64,000 nucleotides of DNA, from NCBI RefSeq assembly GCF_002812085.1, contig NZ_NPDM01000002.1, positions 62,001-126,000 on the forward strand, given 5' to 3'. Position numbers and translations under genes: made by a program. Positions within the stretch are counted from its first letter, which is position 1, and the number at the start of each line of letters is the position of its first letter. Positions 8,749-18,972 of this stretch are shown here, in pieces. This stretch comes from Leptospira levettii (GTDB lineage: Bacteria; Spirochaetota; Leptospiria; Leptospirales; Leptospiraceae). The notes below the pieces were generated by a model, which did no database searches, was not told where the DNA came from, and worked only from the letters and a program-made list of their open reading frames with translations.

Positions 8749-9111
8749 ATGCCAGAACAAATTGTGACTCGTAACAAACCGTTAAACCTCTTCTCTGTCA
8801 ATTTGGCGGGTGGTGAAAATTGTTCCGAACCTATGCACTTCTACCAATCCATTTTAGGTGGCAAAGTTCTGAAAGAAAGTTTTGGTCATGCGGAACTAGA
8901 ATTGGAGTCTGGTTTACGAATTGTTTTTTCGAAAGAAACAGAACATTGCCCTGTTCGGGGAGGAACTCTCACTTTACAAGTGGACCAACACGACCCTCTA
9001 GACAGAATCCTTTCCCATTGCCAATTGGTACAAGCAGTGCCAACCCAAGGGTATTCGTTATATGAAGACCATTGGGGGAATTGGATCTGGCTTTATTTTG
9101 CTAAAAACTGA
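8749..9111 (+). CDS. VOC-superfamily (glyoxalase/PhnB-like) protein
   Basis: A 120-residue protein with the layout of vicinal-oxygen-chelate proteins: 'NLFSVNLAGGENCSEPMHFYQSILGGKVL' resembles the first beta-alpha-beta unit, and 'LYEDHWGNWIWLYF' resembles the terminal DPxGNxW strand. Metal ligands cannot be assigned with certainty and no substrate is evident. It is a single gene, divergent from the membrane protein with no intergenic gap and convergent with the GDPD gene, whose 3' end it overlaps by 19 nt (9093-9111). Confidence 0.65.
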   Translation: MPEQIVTRNKPLNLFSVNLAGGENCSEPMHFYQSILGGKVLKESFGHAELELESGLRIVFSKETEHCPVRGGTLTLQVDQHDPLDRILSHCQLVQAVPTQGYSLYEDHWGNWIWLYFAKN

Positions 9112-9857
9112 GCCAACCGATCGGGATAGTCAGTGATAAGACCAGAGACACCAACATCAATGAGAGTTTTCCATTCTTCTTCTGTATTGGGAGTATAAGG
9201 AATCACAAGTAAAGACTCAGAATTACATTTGGTTACAAATTCCTTGGAACATGCTGAGAAATGGGGGAGGATCAAATCTGGCTCAAACTCCATATAATTT
9301 TCGTTAAGTGAATCTCCTTTTTCAATGAGTAAACCACGTAAAACTTCCGGTTCTTCTTTTCGTACCAAGTCTACTAGTTCCCAATCAAAACTACTCACCC
9401 AAATTCGATTTTGTAACTGGAACTTGCGGATGAGTTTGACTACTGCCTTCGCCAATTCTTTTCGTTCTTCTCTTTTGCCTTCACTTTTCAGTTCAATATC
9501 AAACACTGTATTATCAGGTAAGGTTTGTACAATCTGGGATAAGGTTGGAATCTGTTCACCTTCAAAATCCTCGGAAAAAAATCCCCCTGCATCAAGCTCG
9601 GCTAACTGACGATAGGGGATCTCGGCAACTTTTCCCTCTCCATCTGTTGTGCGGTCAACAGTAAAATCATGGATGACAACCAGTTCCCCAGATCCACATA
9701 ACATGGTATCCAACTCAAAATAATGGGTGGATTCTGAACCTACCAGAAAAGATACAAGTGTATTTTCTGGAGCAAGACCCCTTGCCCCTCTATGTCCAAT
9801 ATTGACAGGAGTTTTACCGAGGAGAGTATATAATCGTTCGGATCTTGGTTTGAACAT
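9093..9857 (-). CDS. Glycerophosphodiester phosphodiesterase
   Basis: A 254-residue GDPD enzyme that hydrolyses glycerophosphodiesters to an alcohol and glycerol 3-phosphate. The catalytic HRGARG (H22, R23), the following APENT (E31), FELD and the second histidine in VIHDFTVDRTTDG are all present, as is an E-x-K motif (ELKSEG). There is no signal peptide, so it is probably cytoplasmic. I chose ATG 9857, 4 nt after the upstream transporter stop, with AGGG about 8 nt before it. An ATG at 9887 would overlap the transporter by 26 nt. Confidence 0.9.
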   Translation of the reverse strand: MFKPRSERLYTLLGKTPVNIGHRGARGLAPENTLVSFLVGSESTHYFELDTMLCGSGELVVIHDFTVDRTTDGEGKVAEIPYRQLAELDAGGFFSEDFEGEQIPTLSQIVQTLPDNTVFDIELKSEGKREERKELAKAVVKLIRKFQLQNRIWVSSFDWELVDLVRKEEPEVLRGLLIEKGDSLNENYMEFEPDLILPHFSACSKEFVTKCNSESLLVIPYTPNTEEEWKTLIDVGVSGLITDYPDRLAQFLAK

Positions 9858-9861
9858 GGAT

Positions 9862-10572
9862 TTACCCTGGTTGGATGGAAGATTCATATCCTTCTTCTTC
9901 CATCGCTTCCTTGAACATTTGTTGTTTTAAGTTTTCTCCAAGGTATCGATCAATGTAAATGTGGATGGCATACAATACGGGTGTGATGAGGATCGCAACT
10001 CCCATTTTGTATAAAAAATTGGTACTGGCAATGGAAACAAGTTTTGGTACTGGGTGGTACTTTCCAAGGGCAATGAAAATCACAACAAAGGAGTCAATGA
10101 GTTGTGAAATCACAGTGGAACCAGTAGCTCGTAACCAAATGTGTTTTCCCTTCGTTTTTTTTCGTAAAAAATGAAAGGTATGTAAATCAATCATCTGTCC
10201 AATCACATAAGCAATGATGGAACCAAGGATCACAAGACCTGAATTGGCAAACACTCTTTCAAAGGAAACATCATCAATCGGAGAATCAGGGCTTGCTGGA
10301 ATTTGAATATCAATGACGATGAGAAGGTAGGCAAATCCAATCATTACCATCCCAAGGAAGGTTGTGGCTCGTACCACCTTACGCCCAAAGTATTCATTGA
10401 GTAAGTCTGTGATGATAAACGTAACGGGAAATGGGATGACCCCCATTGTCATGGTAAACCCAAAGGCAAAAAATAATTTACTACCCGTAAGTTCCGCAAG
10501 GAGTAAAAACGTAAGAAAAAAACTGAGTAGGACAGTATAAAGGATCACCGGTTTTTGTTTTAAGGCATTCAT
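9862..10572 (-). CDS. Queuosine precursor transporter (YhhQ/VUT family)
   Basis: A 236-residue inner-membrane protein with six or so helices and the family features GVIPFPVTFIITDLLNEYFGRK, IGQMIDLHTFHFLRKKT and 'WLRATGSTVISQLIDS'. YhhQ proteins import preQ0/preQ1 for queuosine modification of tRNA. No PreQ1 riboswitch is apparent in the 145 bases upstream. It is followed directly by the GDPD gene, probably in one transcript, without an evident functional link. Confidence 0.88.
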   Translation of the reverse strand: MNALKQKPVILYTVLLSFFLTFLLLAELTGSKLFFAFGFTMTMGVIPFPVTFIITDLLNEYFGRKVVRATTFLGMVMIGFAYLLIVIDIQIPASPDSPIDDVSFERVFANSGLVILGSIIAYVIGQMIDLHTFHFLRKKTKGKHIWLRATGSTVISQLIDSFVVIFIALGKYHPVPKLVSIASTNFLYKMGVAILITPVLYAIHIYIDRYLGENLKQQMFKEAMEEEGYESSIQPG

Positions 10573-10717
10573 GGATTTCTTTTCCCCCCCAAATGAATTT
10601 CGACTAGGAGAGAATGGCTCCTAAAAAATCATGGGATACAGATAGATAGAGTGGGTTTCGATTAATCTCTACTCTTTTTTTCTGAACAGTTCGATAATCA
10701 ATTTAGTAGAAACGTAT

Positions 10718-12289
10718 ATGTCTGAATCACAATCCCCTAATGCCCCAAAACGCCCACTTTCGAATGTGGCGAAGTATTCCTTATTATTTGCCTCTTGGTT
10801 CTTTTTATCTGCCATTTCGTTTTATTTGGGAATGAATCTCATGCAAAATTCAGGTTCCACTTTGGTTTTGAAAGACCTTCCTAAAACGGGAAATACAAAT
10901 CCAAGTGTAGTGGAAGCATCCACTCCTTCTCTCGGCACTCCCTCTGAAATGGAGACGGGCGAGAAAAAAGAAACTGTCACCGTGGAAGAAGAAGTTGTGG
11001 AGGCACCAAACTTCGTTCCAGATGAGAATGTCAGTTTTCGGTCTTCCGCTTGGTCCACTGACTGGACGGCGATGAAAAAAACAGTCCACCTCTATAATGA
11101 AATCCATCCGTTCATTTACACAATGAAAGGTGGTCTTTCCAATAACGGAGAACTCATCTCCAGTTGGTCAAGTACTTCCCGAAAGGAACGAGTCCAAGAA
11201 CTCCGTGCCTTAAATCCAAAAGTCAAAATCATCCCTACCATTTTCCGTTGGGAAAACCCAAAAGAAAAAATCCAAGAGAACATTGGTATGGGTGGGCGTA
11301 GTGACATCCGAGACCACCACATCCAAGTGATTGTGAATGAAATTATGACCTATGGGTATGATGGAATCGACATTGATTACGAAGGGATGTCTTGCGATAA
11401 AAAAGAAAAGTTCGAGGAATTTTTTGCCCTTTTAGCGAAAGAAGTTCATAAAAAAGGAAAACTCATTTCCGTGGCGGTTCACCCAAAAACCCCAGCTGAA
11501 AAATCAAAAAAGAAAGAACTACAATGCCGTGGCCTTTCCAAACCCATACACTTGGACTTCCGTGAAAATTGGAGAGGTCCAACAACTCATGATTATGAAG
11601 TACTCGCAAAACACGCAGACCGTGTGAAAATTATGGCATATGAACTCCACCCAAGGAAATACCATAACCCAGGCCCTGGACCACAAGCACCTAACGTTTG
11701 GTTAAAAGACATCATTTCTTACGCGAAAAAAAGAGTGCCAACTCACAAACTTTATATGGCAATTCCAACCTATGGGTATGATTGGGCACTCAATTGTAAG
11801 GCATCTGCAAAAGCGATTTACCATTCGGATGCACAAAGGATCAAATCAGGAACTCACAAAAACCGCCAACCCACTGATATCAACCGCATCTTAAATGAAG
11901 AGAATAAAGTGGCAAGTTGGAGAAACTTATCTAAGTTTTCGGACATACATAAGAACAGAGCTTACGAAGATCCATCTTTGTGGTACACAAGTGGTGGTTG
12001 TGACCGAGTTGCGTTTTATATGAACAGACGTGCCTTTGAAGAAAAAATGACCCTACTTCGTAAGTATGATTTGGGTGGTTTTTCATTCTGGCAACTCGTA
12101 ACAGACAATGACCCAGAGATCAATGTGTATTTGAGTAAACTCGTGCAAGGCCAACTCCCACCAGTGGAAAAAGCAAAAGAGGAAGAGGAACCAAAGGAAG
12201 AAACGACGATCCAAAATTTGGATCCAAAAGAAGCACTAAAAGTTTCCAATTCACAATCGAAATCCAAATCAAAAACAAAACAGTTTTAA
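10718..12289 (+). CDS. Membrane-anchored glycoside hydrolase family 18-like protein
   Basis: A 523-residue protein with an N-terminal transmembrane anchor (about residues 18-43), a low-complexity acidic/threonine linker to about 105, and a GH18 TIM barrel. The chitinase signature DGIDIDYE is intact, with E222 as the expected acid catalyst, and 'KIMAYELH' and 'GGFSFWQL' match later barrel strands. A charged, Lys/Glu-rich tail ends the protein. Family substrates are GlcNAc polymers; since chitin is not expected here, peptidoglycan or an N-acetylated glycan is a reasonable guess. The next gene starts 1 nt after its stop. Confidence 0.85.
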   Translation: MSESQSPNAPKRPLSNVAKYSLLFASWFFLSAISFYLGMNLMQNSGSTLVLKDLPKTGNTNPSVVEASTPSLGTPSEMETGEKKETVTVEEEVVEAPNFVPDENVSFRSSAWSTDWTAMKKTVHLYNEIHPFIYTMKGGLSNNGELISSWSSTSRKERVQELRALNPKVKIIPTIFRWENPKEKIQENIGMGGRSDIRDHHIQVIVNEIMTYGYDGIDIDYEGMSCDKKEKFEEFFALLAKEVHKKGKLISVAVHPKTPAEKSKKKELQCRGLSKPIHLDFRENWRGPTTHDYEVLAKHADRVKIMAYELHPRKYHNPGPGPQAPNVWLKDIISYAKKRVPTHKLYMAIPTYGYDWALNCKASAKAIYHSDAQRIKSGTHKNRQPTDINRILNEENKVASWRNLSKFSDIHKNRAYEDPSLWYTSGGCDRVAFYMNRRAFEEKMTLLRKYDLGGFSFWQLVTDNDPEINVYLSKLVQGQLPPVEKAKEEEEPKEETTIQNLDPKEALKVSNSQSKSKSKTKQF

Positions 12290-12290
12290 C

Positions 12291-13283
12291 ATGAAAACAC
12301 TTATCTCTTCGGATGTTCGTTTGCTTGCGGACCTCATCCGAAAGGGAGGAGTGGTTGTGTTTCCCACCGAAACTGTTTTTGGAATTGGGGCCTCTAGTTT
12401 TAACGAAGAGGCTTGCAAACGAATCTACAAAATCAAAGGGAGACCAAGTGACAACCCACTCATAGCTCATTTTTCTTCCATTGAAAGCATTAAGTTCGTC
12501 TGCGAAGTGAGTGAAATCGCAGAACGTTTGTTACTTACATTTTCACCAGGACCTATCACACTTGTCCTACCTAAAAAAAATCCAATTGTGTTTCCAAAAG
12601 AGTTACCAACCCTTGGGGTCCGGATTCCAAAGAATCCAATCATCCGTGAGTGGATTGAGGAATGTGGTTCCCCTATCTCTGCACCGTCTGCTAATCTATC
12701 TGGTAGACCATCACTGACTCGTATGTCGGATGCTCTTCGGTATTTTGATGGGGTTGTGGATGGGATTTTAGTGGCTGAGGAACCAAATTTAGGAATCGAA
12801 TCCACTGTGGTTGGGTTGTATGAAGACCCTCCAGTTCTCTTACGGCCTGGTTCCATCGAATCAAATGATCTGAAACGTTTTTTACCAAATTTGGTAATGC
12901 CAAATTCTGTGACGGAAAGGGGAGAGTTTGTTCCACCGAGTCCAGGGATGAAGTACAAACACTATTCTCCCAAAGCGAATGTGAAACTCCTCCCATCGGA
13001 AAAGTTCCTCTCCGAGTTTCGCAAGTGCAGGAATGATTCCAAAACTGCTTGGATTGGGTTCTCCTATGTGTTAAATCCAAGTCCCGGCGATGAGACTCTG
13101 GCAATTGATCCTACTCGAATGAAATTTGTTTCTTCCAACTGGGAATACAGTTCTGCACTCTATGCATTTTTTGAATTTTGTGACCAAATAGGCATCCATA
13201 CCATCTATTGTGAAGAGCCAAAAGAAGGAGAAGGCAAAGAAGGCCTTCTCAATCGTTTGCAAAAAGCATCTGAAGATAACTAA
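12291..13283 (+). CDS. L-threonylcarbamoyladenylate synthase (Sua5 type)
   Basis: A 330-residue TsaC/Sua5 enzyme making threonylcarbamoyl-AMP from threonine, bicarbonate and ATP for t6A modification of tRNAs reading ANN codons. The YrdC domain (about residues 1-200) has GGVVVFPTETVFGIG, KGRPSDNPL and 'SAPSANLSGRPS'. A linker 'PSPGMKYKHYSPKA' leads to the C-terminal Sua5 domain, so it is the long Sua5 form rather than short TsaC. ATG 12291 follows the GH18 stop by 1 nt, so translation is probably coupled. Confidence 0.93.
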   Translation: MKTLISSDVRLLADLIRKGGVVVFPTETVFGIGASSFNEEACKRIYKIKGRPSDNPLIAHFSSIESIKFVCEVSEIAERLLLTFSPGPITLVLPKKNPIVFPKELPTLGVRIPKNPIIREWIEECGSPISAPSANLSGRPSLTRMSDALRYFDGVVDGILVAEEPNLGIESTVVGLYEDPPVLLRPGSIESNDLKRFLPNLVMPNSVTERGEFVPPSPGMKYKHYSPKANVKLLPSEKFLSEFRKCRNDSKTAWIGFSYVLNPSPGDETLAIDPTRMKFVSSNWEYSSALYAFFEFCDQIGIHTIYCEEPKEGEGKEGLLNRLQKASEDN

Positions 13284-13352
13284 TTCTGATCCAGAGGTTT
13301 CCTTCGGACCATGCATAGGTGATTGGAAATACGATTCTATTACCTAAGAGTT

Positions 13353-15008
13353 TTACCTTCTGTTTTTCCAATGGATTTTGGTATGAGAAAGGAGAGAGAC
13401 CTCACCGAGAGATTCCAAAAGATTTAACTCAGCAAGTAGTCCACCGAGTAACGGGATTTTATTTTTCAGGTTGTATGCTGGTAATTCTTCAGTCACATAA
13501 ATTGCCTTTCCGCCTAACTTTTCTTTCACGAGTTTGATTGCATCAAGCAGGCCACCTAATGAATCGACAATATTATTTTCTGTTGTTGGTAGATACACCC
13601 TTCCCATTCCAATTTTAGGCAGGGTTTCCAGTGGGATATTTCTTCCTTCCGAAACACGGCGGTAAAACAAAGCCTCAATTTTTTTGATTTGTGCTTCTAA
13701 GTACTGAATACTTTGTTTGGAAAGTGGTTGGAATTCGGAATGGATGTCACGGAACGGATAAAACCCGACAGCTTCCTTATTCAATTGAAATTTCTTATAT
13801 AATTTTTGTAAATTGGCTCGGATGCTCACAGCACCGATGGAACCTGTGATACATACAGGGGATGCAGTGATATGGTCTGTGGCAGTGGCAATATAATAAC
13901 CTCCACTCGCTACTGTATCTTTAAAGTAAGCTGTTACTAATTTTGATTTTTTTAATTCCAAAATTTCTTGGTGGATTTGTTCGGAATAAAAAGCAGAACC
14001 CCCTGGAGAGGAAATTTCTAATATGACAGCTTTTATTTTTTTATCTTCCGCTAATGCCTGTAAAGTGGGTATGAGAGAAAAAGCTTCAATTTTACCATTT
14101 TCTCTATTTTTATGTAAGTAGTCTCCGCCAGTAATGTTTCCATCGATTGGAAGTACCACAACTTCCAGTTTCCGTTTCGGTAGAATTGAAAAATCTTTTA
14201 CGGTTTGGTAAAGAAGGGGAAAACTAGGGGAAAAAAGTTTTCGATCTTCACTAAAAAATTCAGTTTCAGTTTTAATCCCTTGAATGACACCAAAAGAAAG
14301 TAAATCATCCGCAGATAACATTGGTTTGTAAAAAAGGGATTCTAGGGATTTTTTTCCCCCTGTGAGTGCATCTAAAATCACGGAACGTAAGTTTAGAATG
14401 AGGGATTCTAAATTCTTTTTTGCCTCTTTTGAAAATTCGCTGCGAGTAAAACTTTCGGCAAAAGATTTATATGGGCCTGAGGCAAAGGCTTGGACTTCAA
14501 TTCCCCAAGTTTTTAGGAATTTACCAAAAAACATTGGTTCGGCGCTCGGTAACATTAAAGTGAATTCGGATTCGGGAGCAAGGTATGTCTCATTTGCGAC
14601 TGTGATTAATAGTAATGTCCCAAGTCCTCCTTCTTTTGCAAACATCCGAATGGTTTTTCCAGATTCTCGGATTGCCAAAAGTTCATTTCTGATTTCATAA
14701 AATTCAGAAAGAGTCCATTCCAGTGGAGGTAAATTGATATCAAGTGATTTGATTTTTGGATTTTTTTTGATGGTTCCGAGTAAGATAAGCAGCTCTAATC
14801 TTGTGATGGTTTCTTCTTTCCCTTGCAGTTTTTTGACAAAATAGGATTTGAATGAATCCTCAAACCTAGGTGGCATTTCCAATTCATAAACTTCACGGCC
14901 TCTTTGGAACAGGAGGCTTAGACGTAGATAAATTAGGTACAAAAGGCGGAAGGGCAAAAAAAGAATCAAAAAAAGAATTCGAAACACAGGGAGTCCTCTT
15001 CCTTCCAT
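13353..15008 (-). CDS. sppA: Signal peptide peptidase SppA, 67K type
   Basis: A 551-residue membrane-bound serine/lysine protease of family S49 that degrades cleaved signal peptides. It has an N-terminal transmembrane segment (about residues 8-34) and two tandem S49 domains. The catalytic dyad fits K181 in GPYKSFAE and S368 in VASGGYYIA, matching the E. coli K209/S409 layout. The start at 15008 keeps the membrane anchor. Its start codon is only 20 nt from the divergent uvrA start, so promoters of both must lie within coding sequence. Confidence 0.9.
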   Translation of the reverse strand: MEGRGLPVFRILFLILFLPFRLLYLIYLRLSLLFQRGREVYELEMPPRFEDSFKSYFVKKLQGKEETITRLELLILLGTIKKNPKIKSLDINLPPLEWTLSEFYEIRNELLAIRESGKTIRMFAKEGGLGTLLLITVANETYLAPESEFTLMLPSAEPMFFGKFLKTWGIEVQAFASGPYKSFAESFTRSEFSKEAKKNLESLILNLRSVILDALTGGKKSLESLFYKPMLSADDLLSFGVIQGIKTETEFFSEDRKLFSPSFPLLYQTVKDFSILPKRKLEVVVLPIDGNITGGDYLHKNRENGKIEAFSLIPTLQALAEDKKIKAVILEISSPGGSAFYSEQIHQEILELKKSKLVTAYFKDTVASGGYYIATATDHITASPVCITGSIGAVSIRANLQKLYKKFQLNKEAVGFYPFRDIHSEFQPLSKQSIQYLEAQIKKIEALFYRRVSEGRNIPLETLPKIGMGRVYLPTTENNIVDSLGGLLDAIKLVKEKLGGKAIYVTEELPAYNLKNKIPLLGGLLAELNLLESLGEVSLLSHTKIHWKNRR

Positions 15009-15028
15009 TCCTTAAAATTCTTTCCAGA

Positions 15029-17929
15029 ATGAAAGAGGAAAACAAGCTATCCGATGTGGATTCCTTTATTCGTATTCGTGGCGCTCGTGAACATAACCTA
15101 AAAAACCTAAACCTCGATATTCCGAGAGACAAACTTGTGGTCATCACTGGTCTTTCGGGTTCTGGGAAGTCGTCCCTTGCCTTTGATACCATTTATGCAG
15201 AAGGGCAACGGAGGTATGTAGAATCCTTATCCAGTTATGCCAGACAATTTCTCGGTCAAATGGAAAAACCAGAGGTAGACCAAATTGAGGGTTTAAGTCC
15301 AGCCATCTCCATCGAACAAAAAACAACCCATCGTAACCCTCGTTCTACGGTGGGAACTGTCACTGAAATTTATGATTACTTGCGTTTGTTATACGCTCGT
15401 GTTGGAAAACCTCACTGCCCAAAATGTGGGACGGCGATCTCCAGTTTGTCAGTCGACCAGATTACAGACAGGATCAATATTTTCCCAGAAGGAACGAAAC
15501 TTCAGATCCTTGCTCCCGTCATCCAAGGGAAAAAAGGAGAACACAAAGAAGTCCTGGAACGTTTCAAAAAGGAAGGGTTCAACAGGGTTCGTGTGAATGG
15601 AGAAGTGTATTCCCTAGAAGATGAGATTCCTTTAAAGAAAAACTTTAAAGCCGACATCGATATTGTTGTGGATAGGATTGTGATGAAACCAGGAATCCAA
15701 TCTCGGTTGTCGGACTCAGTCGAAACGGCACTCAAAACTGCCGATGGAATAGTCGTTGTGGAAGACGGCGAAAAAGACCACTTGTTTTCTCAAAAACTTT
15801 CTTGTCCCAAATGTGATGATGTCAGTATTCCAGAACTCACTCCAAGGCTTTTTTCTTTTAACTCTCCTTTTGGTGCTTGTTCCAATTGTGATGGACTCGG
15901 CGCCTTACTCGAGTTCGATGAAGCACTCCTTGTGACGGATAGAGAAGCATCCCTTGCGGAAGGATGTATCGAAGCTTGGGGTGGTTCAAAATCCAATTCT
16001 TACTGGTACATGGCCACCATACAGGCGTTATCAAAAAAACTAAAATTTAATTTAAATACACCATGGAAAGATTTATCGGAAAAGGTAAAAAATACAATCC
16101 TTCATGGAGATACATCCATCCATATTGATTATGATTTTCGTGGTGCCAACTCACATTATGAATTTTCTCGGAATTACGAAGGTGTGATACCCAATCTAAA
16201 AAGACGGTATAAAGAAACCAAATCAGATTCCATGCGCCAATGGTTTGAATCCTTTATGACAAACCATGATTGTGAAGAGTGCCATGGAAAACGACTTCGG
16301 AAAGAAGCACTTGCTGTGAAGGTTCAAGGGATTGGGATCGATGCCTATACTGGTTTTTCAATTGAAAAGGCTCTCGAATTCACTAAACAATCGGAATACA
16401 AGGGTGCAGAAGACACCATCTCCAAACCCATTCTAAAAGAGATCTTACAAAGGTTACATTTTTTAAATGATGTAGGAGTTGGTTACTTGAATCTCAGTCG
16501 TTCTGCAGGAACTTTGTCGGGGGGAGAGATGCAAAGGATCCGCCTTGCAACTCAAATTGGATCAAGGCTTATGGGTGTCCTCTATATCTTAGATGAACCT
16601 TCCATTGGCCTCCACCAAAGGGACAATACTAAACTTGTACAAACCTTAAAAGGTTTACGAAACTTAGGAAATACCGTCCTCGTCGTGGAACATGATAAAG
16701 AAACCATGGAAGAGGCTGATTTTATCGTGGATATGGGGCCTGGTGCCGGTGTACACGGGGGAGAGATTGTTGCTTTTGGAACTCCCGAACAAATCAAAAA
16801 AGACAAACATTCGGTCACAGGAAAGTTTTTATCAGGTGAAAAACGAATTTCGATGCCGGACACAAGAAGGTCTGGAAATGGTAAGTTTTTAAAAATCACA
16901 GGTGCTTCGCATAACAATCTAAAGAATATTGATGTATCCATTCCTCTCGGCACTTTAACTGTTGTTACAGGGGTTTCTGGTTCAGGAAAATCCACTTTGA
17001 TCAATGAAATTCTCTACAAGGAACTCGCAAGTTCTGTAATGGGGATGAAACTTGTTCCAGGAAAACATAAAAAAATCCAAGGGAAAGAACAAATTGATAA
17101 AGTGATTAACATTGACCAGTCGGCCATCGGTAGAACCCCACGTTCAAATCCCGCAACCTATACTGGCTTATTCACTTTTGTGCGTGAACTTTATAGTGGT
17201 TTAGAAGAAGCAAAAGTAAGGGGTTATGGTCCTGGTCGGTTTAGTTTCAATGTCGCCGGCGGAAGGTGTGAAAAATGTGAAGGAGATGGTATCTTAAAAA
17301 TTGAAATGCATTTCCTTCCTGATATTTATGTGGAATGTGAAGTTTGTAAAGGCAAACGATACAATAGAGAAACTCTGGAAGTAAAATACAAAGGAAAAAA
17401 TATTTCGGATGTTTTGGATATGACTGTCGAAGAAGCAGTTGTCTTTTTTGAAAATATTCCCAATCTCAAACGAAAGTTAGATACCCTTATGGATGTTGGT
17501 CTTGGTTACATCAAACTTGGACAAGCAGCTACAACCTTTTCTGGTGGGGAAGCACAAAGGATCAAACTTTCCACAGAACTTTCCAAACGCCCGACAGGTA
17601 AAACACTCTATATCTTGGATGAACCAACGACGGGTCTCCATTTTGAAGACATAGAAAGGTTATTGTCCGTTTTACAGGTATTAGTGGACAAAGGGAATTC
17701 GATGGTTATCATCGAACACAATTTGGATGTGATCAAAGCTGCTGACTACATCATCGACATTGGTCCGGAAGGGGGAGATGGGGGTGGTGAGGTCATTGCC
17801 ACAGGTACTCCGGAAGAGGTTGTTACTGTCAAACGATCCTTTACTGGTCAATATCTCAAAAAAGTATTGGAAGAAGAAAAGTTACTCGATGCCAAACAAT
17901 CAAAGAAAAAAGGAAAATCAACTTCGTGA
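15029..17929 (+). CDS. uvrA: Excinuclease ABC subunit A
   Basis: A 966-residue damage-recognition ATPase of nucleotide excision repair. It has two ABC modules with Walker [10 protein letters not shown] (residues 41-49) and GVSGSGKST (near 648), two signature motifs ([18 protein letters not shown]), and zinc-binding CxxC clusters near residues 130 and 747 (CEKCEGDG). I chose ATG 15029 because family alignment begins at '[14 protein letters not shown]'; the open frame continues upstream into the divergent sppA gene and should be ignored. The stop overlaps the GTG of the next gene by 3 nt. No clear LexA box is visible. Confidence 0.95.
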   Translation: MKEENKLSDVDSFIRIRGAREHNLKNLNLDIPRDKLVVITGLSGSGKSSLAFDTIYAEGQRRYVESLSSYARQFLGQMEKPEVDQIEGLSPAISIEQKTTHRNPRSTVGTVTEIYDYLRLLYARVGKPHCPKCGTAISSLSVDQITDRINIFPEGTKLQILAPVIQGKKGEHKEVLERFKKEGFNRVRVNGEVYSLEDEIPLKKNFKADIDIVVDRIVMKPGIQSRLSDSVETALKTADGIVVVEDGEKDHLFSQKLSCPKCDDVSIPELTPRLFSFNSPFGACSNCDGLGALLEFDEALLVTDREASLAEGCIEAWGGSKSNSYWYMATIQALSKKLKFNLNTPWKDLSEKVKNTILHGDTSIHIDYDFRGANSHYEFSRNYEGVIPNLKRRYKETKSDSMRQWFESFMTNHDCEECHGKRLRKEALAVKVQGIGIDAYTGFSIEKALEFTKQSEYKGAEDTISKPILKEILQRLHFLNDVGVGYLNLSRSAGTLSGGEMQRIRLATQIGSRLMGVLYILDEPSIGLHQRDNTKLVQTLKGLRNLGNTVLVVEHDKETMEEADFIVDMGPGAGVHGGEIVAFGTPEQIKKDKHSVTGKFLSGEKRISMPDTRRSGNGKFLKITGASHNNLKNIDVSIPLGTLTVVTGVSGSGKSTLINEILYKELASSVMGMKLVPGKHKKIQGKEQIDKVINIDQSAIGRTPRSNPATYTGLFTFVRELYSGLEEAKVRGYGPGRFSFNVAGGRCEKCEGDGILKIEMHFLPDIYVECEVCKGKRYNRETLEVKYKGKNISDVLDMTVEEAVVFFENIPNLKRKLDTLMDVGLGYIKLGQAATTFSGGEAQRIKLSTELSKRPTGKTLYILDEPTTGLHFEDIERLLSVLQVLVDKGNSMVIIEHNLDVIKAADYIIDIGPEGGDGGGEVIATGTPEEVVTVKRSFTGQYLKKVLEEEKLLDAKQSKKKGKSTS

Positions 17930-18924
17930 ATGAATCTCCTTACCATCTATTTTCCAAATATGGTGAAAAAGATTCAATTTATCCAAAATCAGTGTTAGAA
18001 AAAAATGATTTTTACTGCAGTTGGAAACCTTATCTTTTTGCTTCCGGTTTTTATGACTTTATCTTAGGAAAAGAATCATATTTCGAATTCCAAAATAAAA
18101 TCTCAACACTTGCAGAGGAACCAAATGGAGTATCTCTTGCTCTCTCTTGTATGGTTGAGGTGAATGTAGCAGGGGGGATCCTCCTTCATTCCAAGTACCC
18201 AAATCCTGGTTCCCATTTTGTATGGGATGCATTTCTCGGGGTAACACCACCAATCATTCTATCAGTGGGGGTGAGTGAACCTGGGTTTGAGGGTAAGATT
18301 AAGAAATTACAATCCTCCGTTGTATCTGGGAAACTAACAGGGATTAAGTCATTTGTGACAAATGGTGGTGAGGCAAATTTTGTATTTTGGGTTACAAAAT
18401 CAGAAAATGAAAATCCTGTTTACATTGTTCCCATTCCCAAAGAATCAAATTTTCCTTATGTAATCTTAAAAGAAAGTTTCCATACAGATTTTACCCCGCA
18501 TGTTAGCCATTTAAAAATCCAAGTCAAAGACCTACCGTTAGAAGCTGAGGGTTTACTCATCGAAGATTATGGTGAGTTAGGGATGGAGTTACGACTTAAG
18601 GAATTGTGTTCGCTTGTATCTCTCCTCATCGGAAAAACCAAGGTATTATCGACAATAGATTCCGATCTAAATCGGGAACGTAACAAACTCATCCAGTGGA
18701 GAGAATCCTATCTCCAAGGTTTCGAAGGAAATCCCACAAAAGAAATGTTACTAGAAGGGTTTCCGTATCCAATATTGCCTCTTTTACTCTCTGTGACAAA
18801 GTATTACCAATTGGAGAAACCAGAAGACTTAAAAACCATTGATCCTGATTGGCAATTATTCGTTTGGGAAGATTCCTTAACCAAGTATCTCACCCAATTG
18901 AAAAAACGGTCACAATCTCCTTAA
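17926..18924 (+). CDS. Reduced acyl-CoA-dehydrogenase-like protein
   Basis: A 332-residue protein starting at GTG 17926, overlapping the uvrA TGA as GTGA, so probably translationally coupled. The centre resembles the acyl-CoA dehydrogenase beta-domain: 'ILSVGVSEPGFEG...' followed by 'GKLTGIKSFVTNGGEANFVFWV', like the family's sEPgaGSD...G.KsfiTNg..ad. The usual long C-terminal helical domain is shortened and I see no catalytic glutamate in a typical context. It may be a degenerate enzyme or a binding protein. Confidence in a coding gene is high; confidence in the family is moderate. Confidence 0.55.
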   Translation: MNESPYHLFSKYGEKDSIYPKSVLEKNDFYCSWKPYLFASGFYDFILGKESYFEFQNKISTLAEEPNGVSLALSCMVEVNVAGGILLHSKYPNPGSHFVWDAFLGVTPPIILSVGVSEPGFEGKIKKLQSSVVSGKLTGIKSFVTNGGEANFVFWVTKSENENPVYIVPIPKESNFPYVILKESFHTDFTPHVSHLKIQVKDLPLEAEGLLIEDYGELGMELRLKELCSLVSLLIGKTKVLSTIDSDLNRERNKLIQWRESYLQGFEGNPTKEMLLEGFPYPILPLLLSVTKYYQLEKPEDLKTIDPDWQLFVWEDSLTKYLTQLKKRSQSP

Positions 18925-18972
18925 CTTTCTTAAAATTACCAAATTTTAGGTTCGATGATTTAGGTAAAAGAA

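Noticed and set aside
10605..10623. Small hairpin TAGGAG-N7-CTCCTA upstream of the GH18 gene
   Set aside because: Stem of 6 bp with no T-run in either sense; it is too short to call a terminator or riboswitch.
14870..15028. Long N-terminal extension of the uvrA frame
   Set aside because: It overlaps the divergent sppA gene and has no similarity to UvrA; family alignment begins just after ATG 15029.
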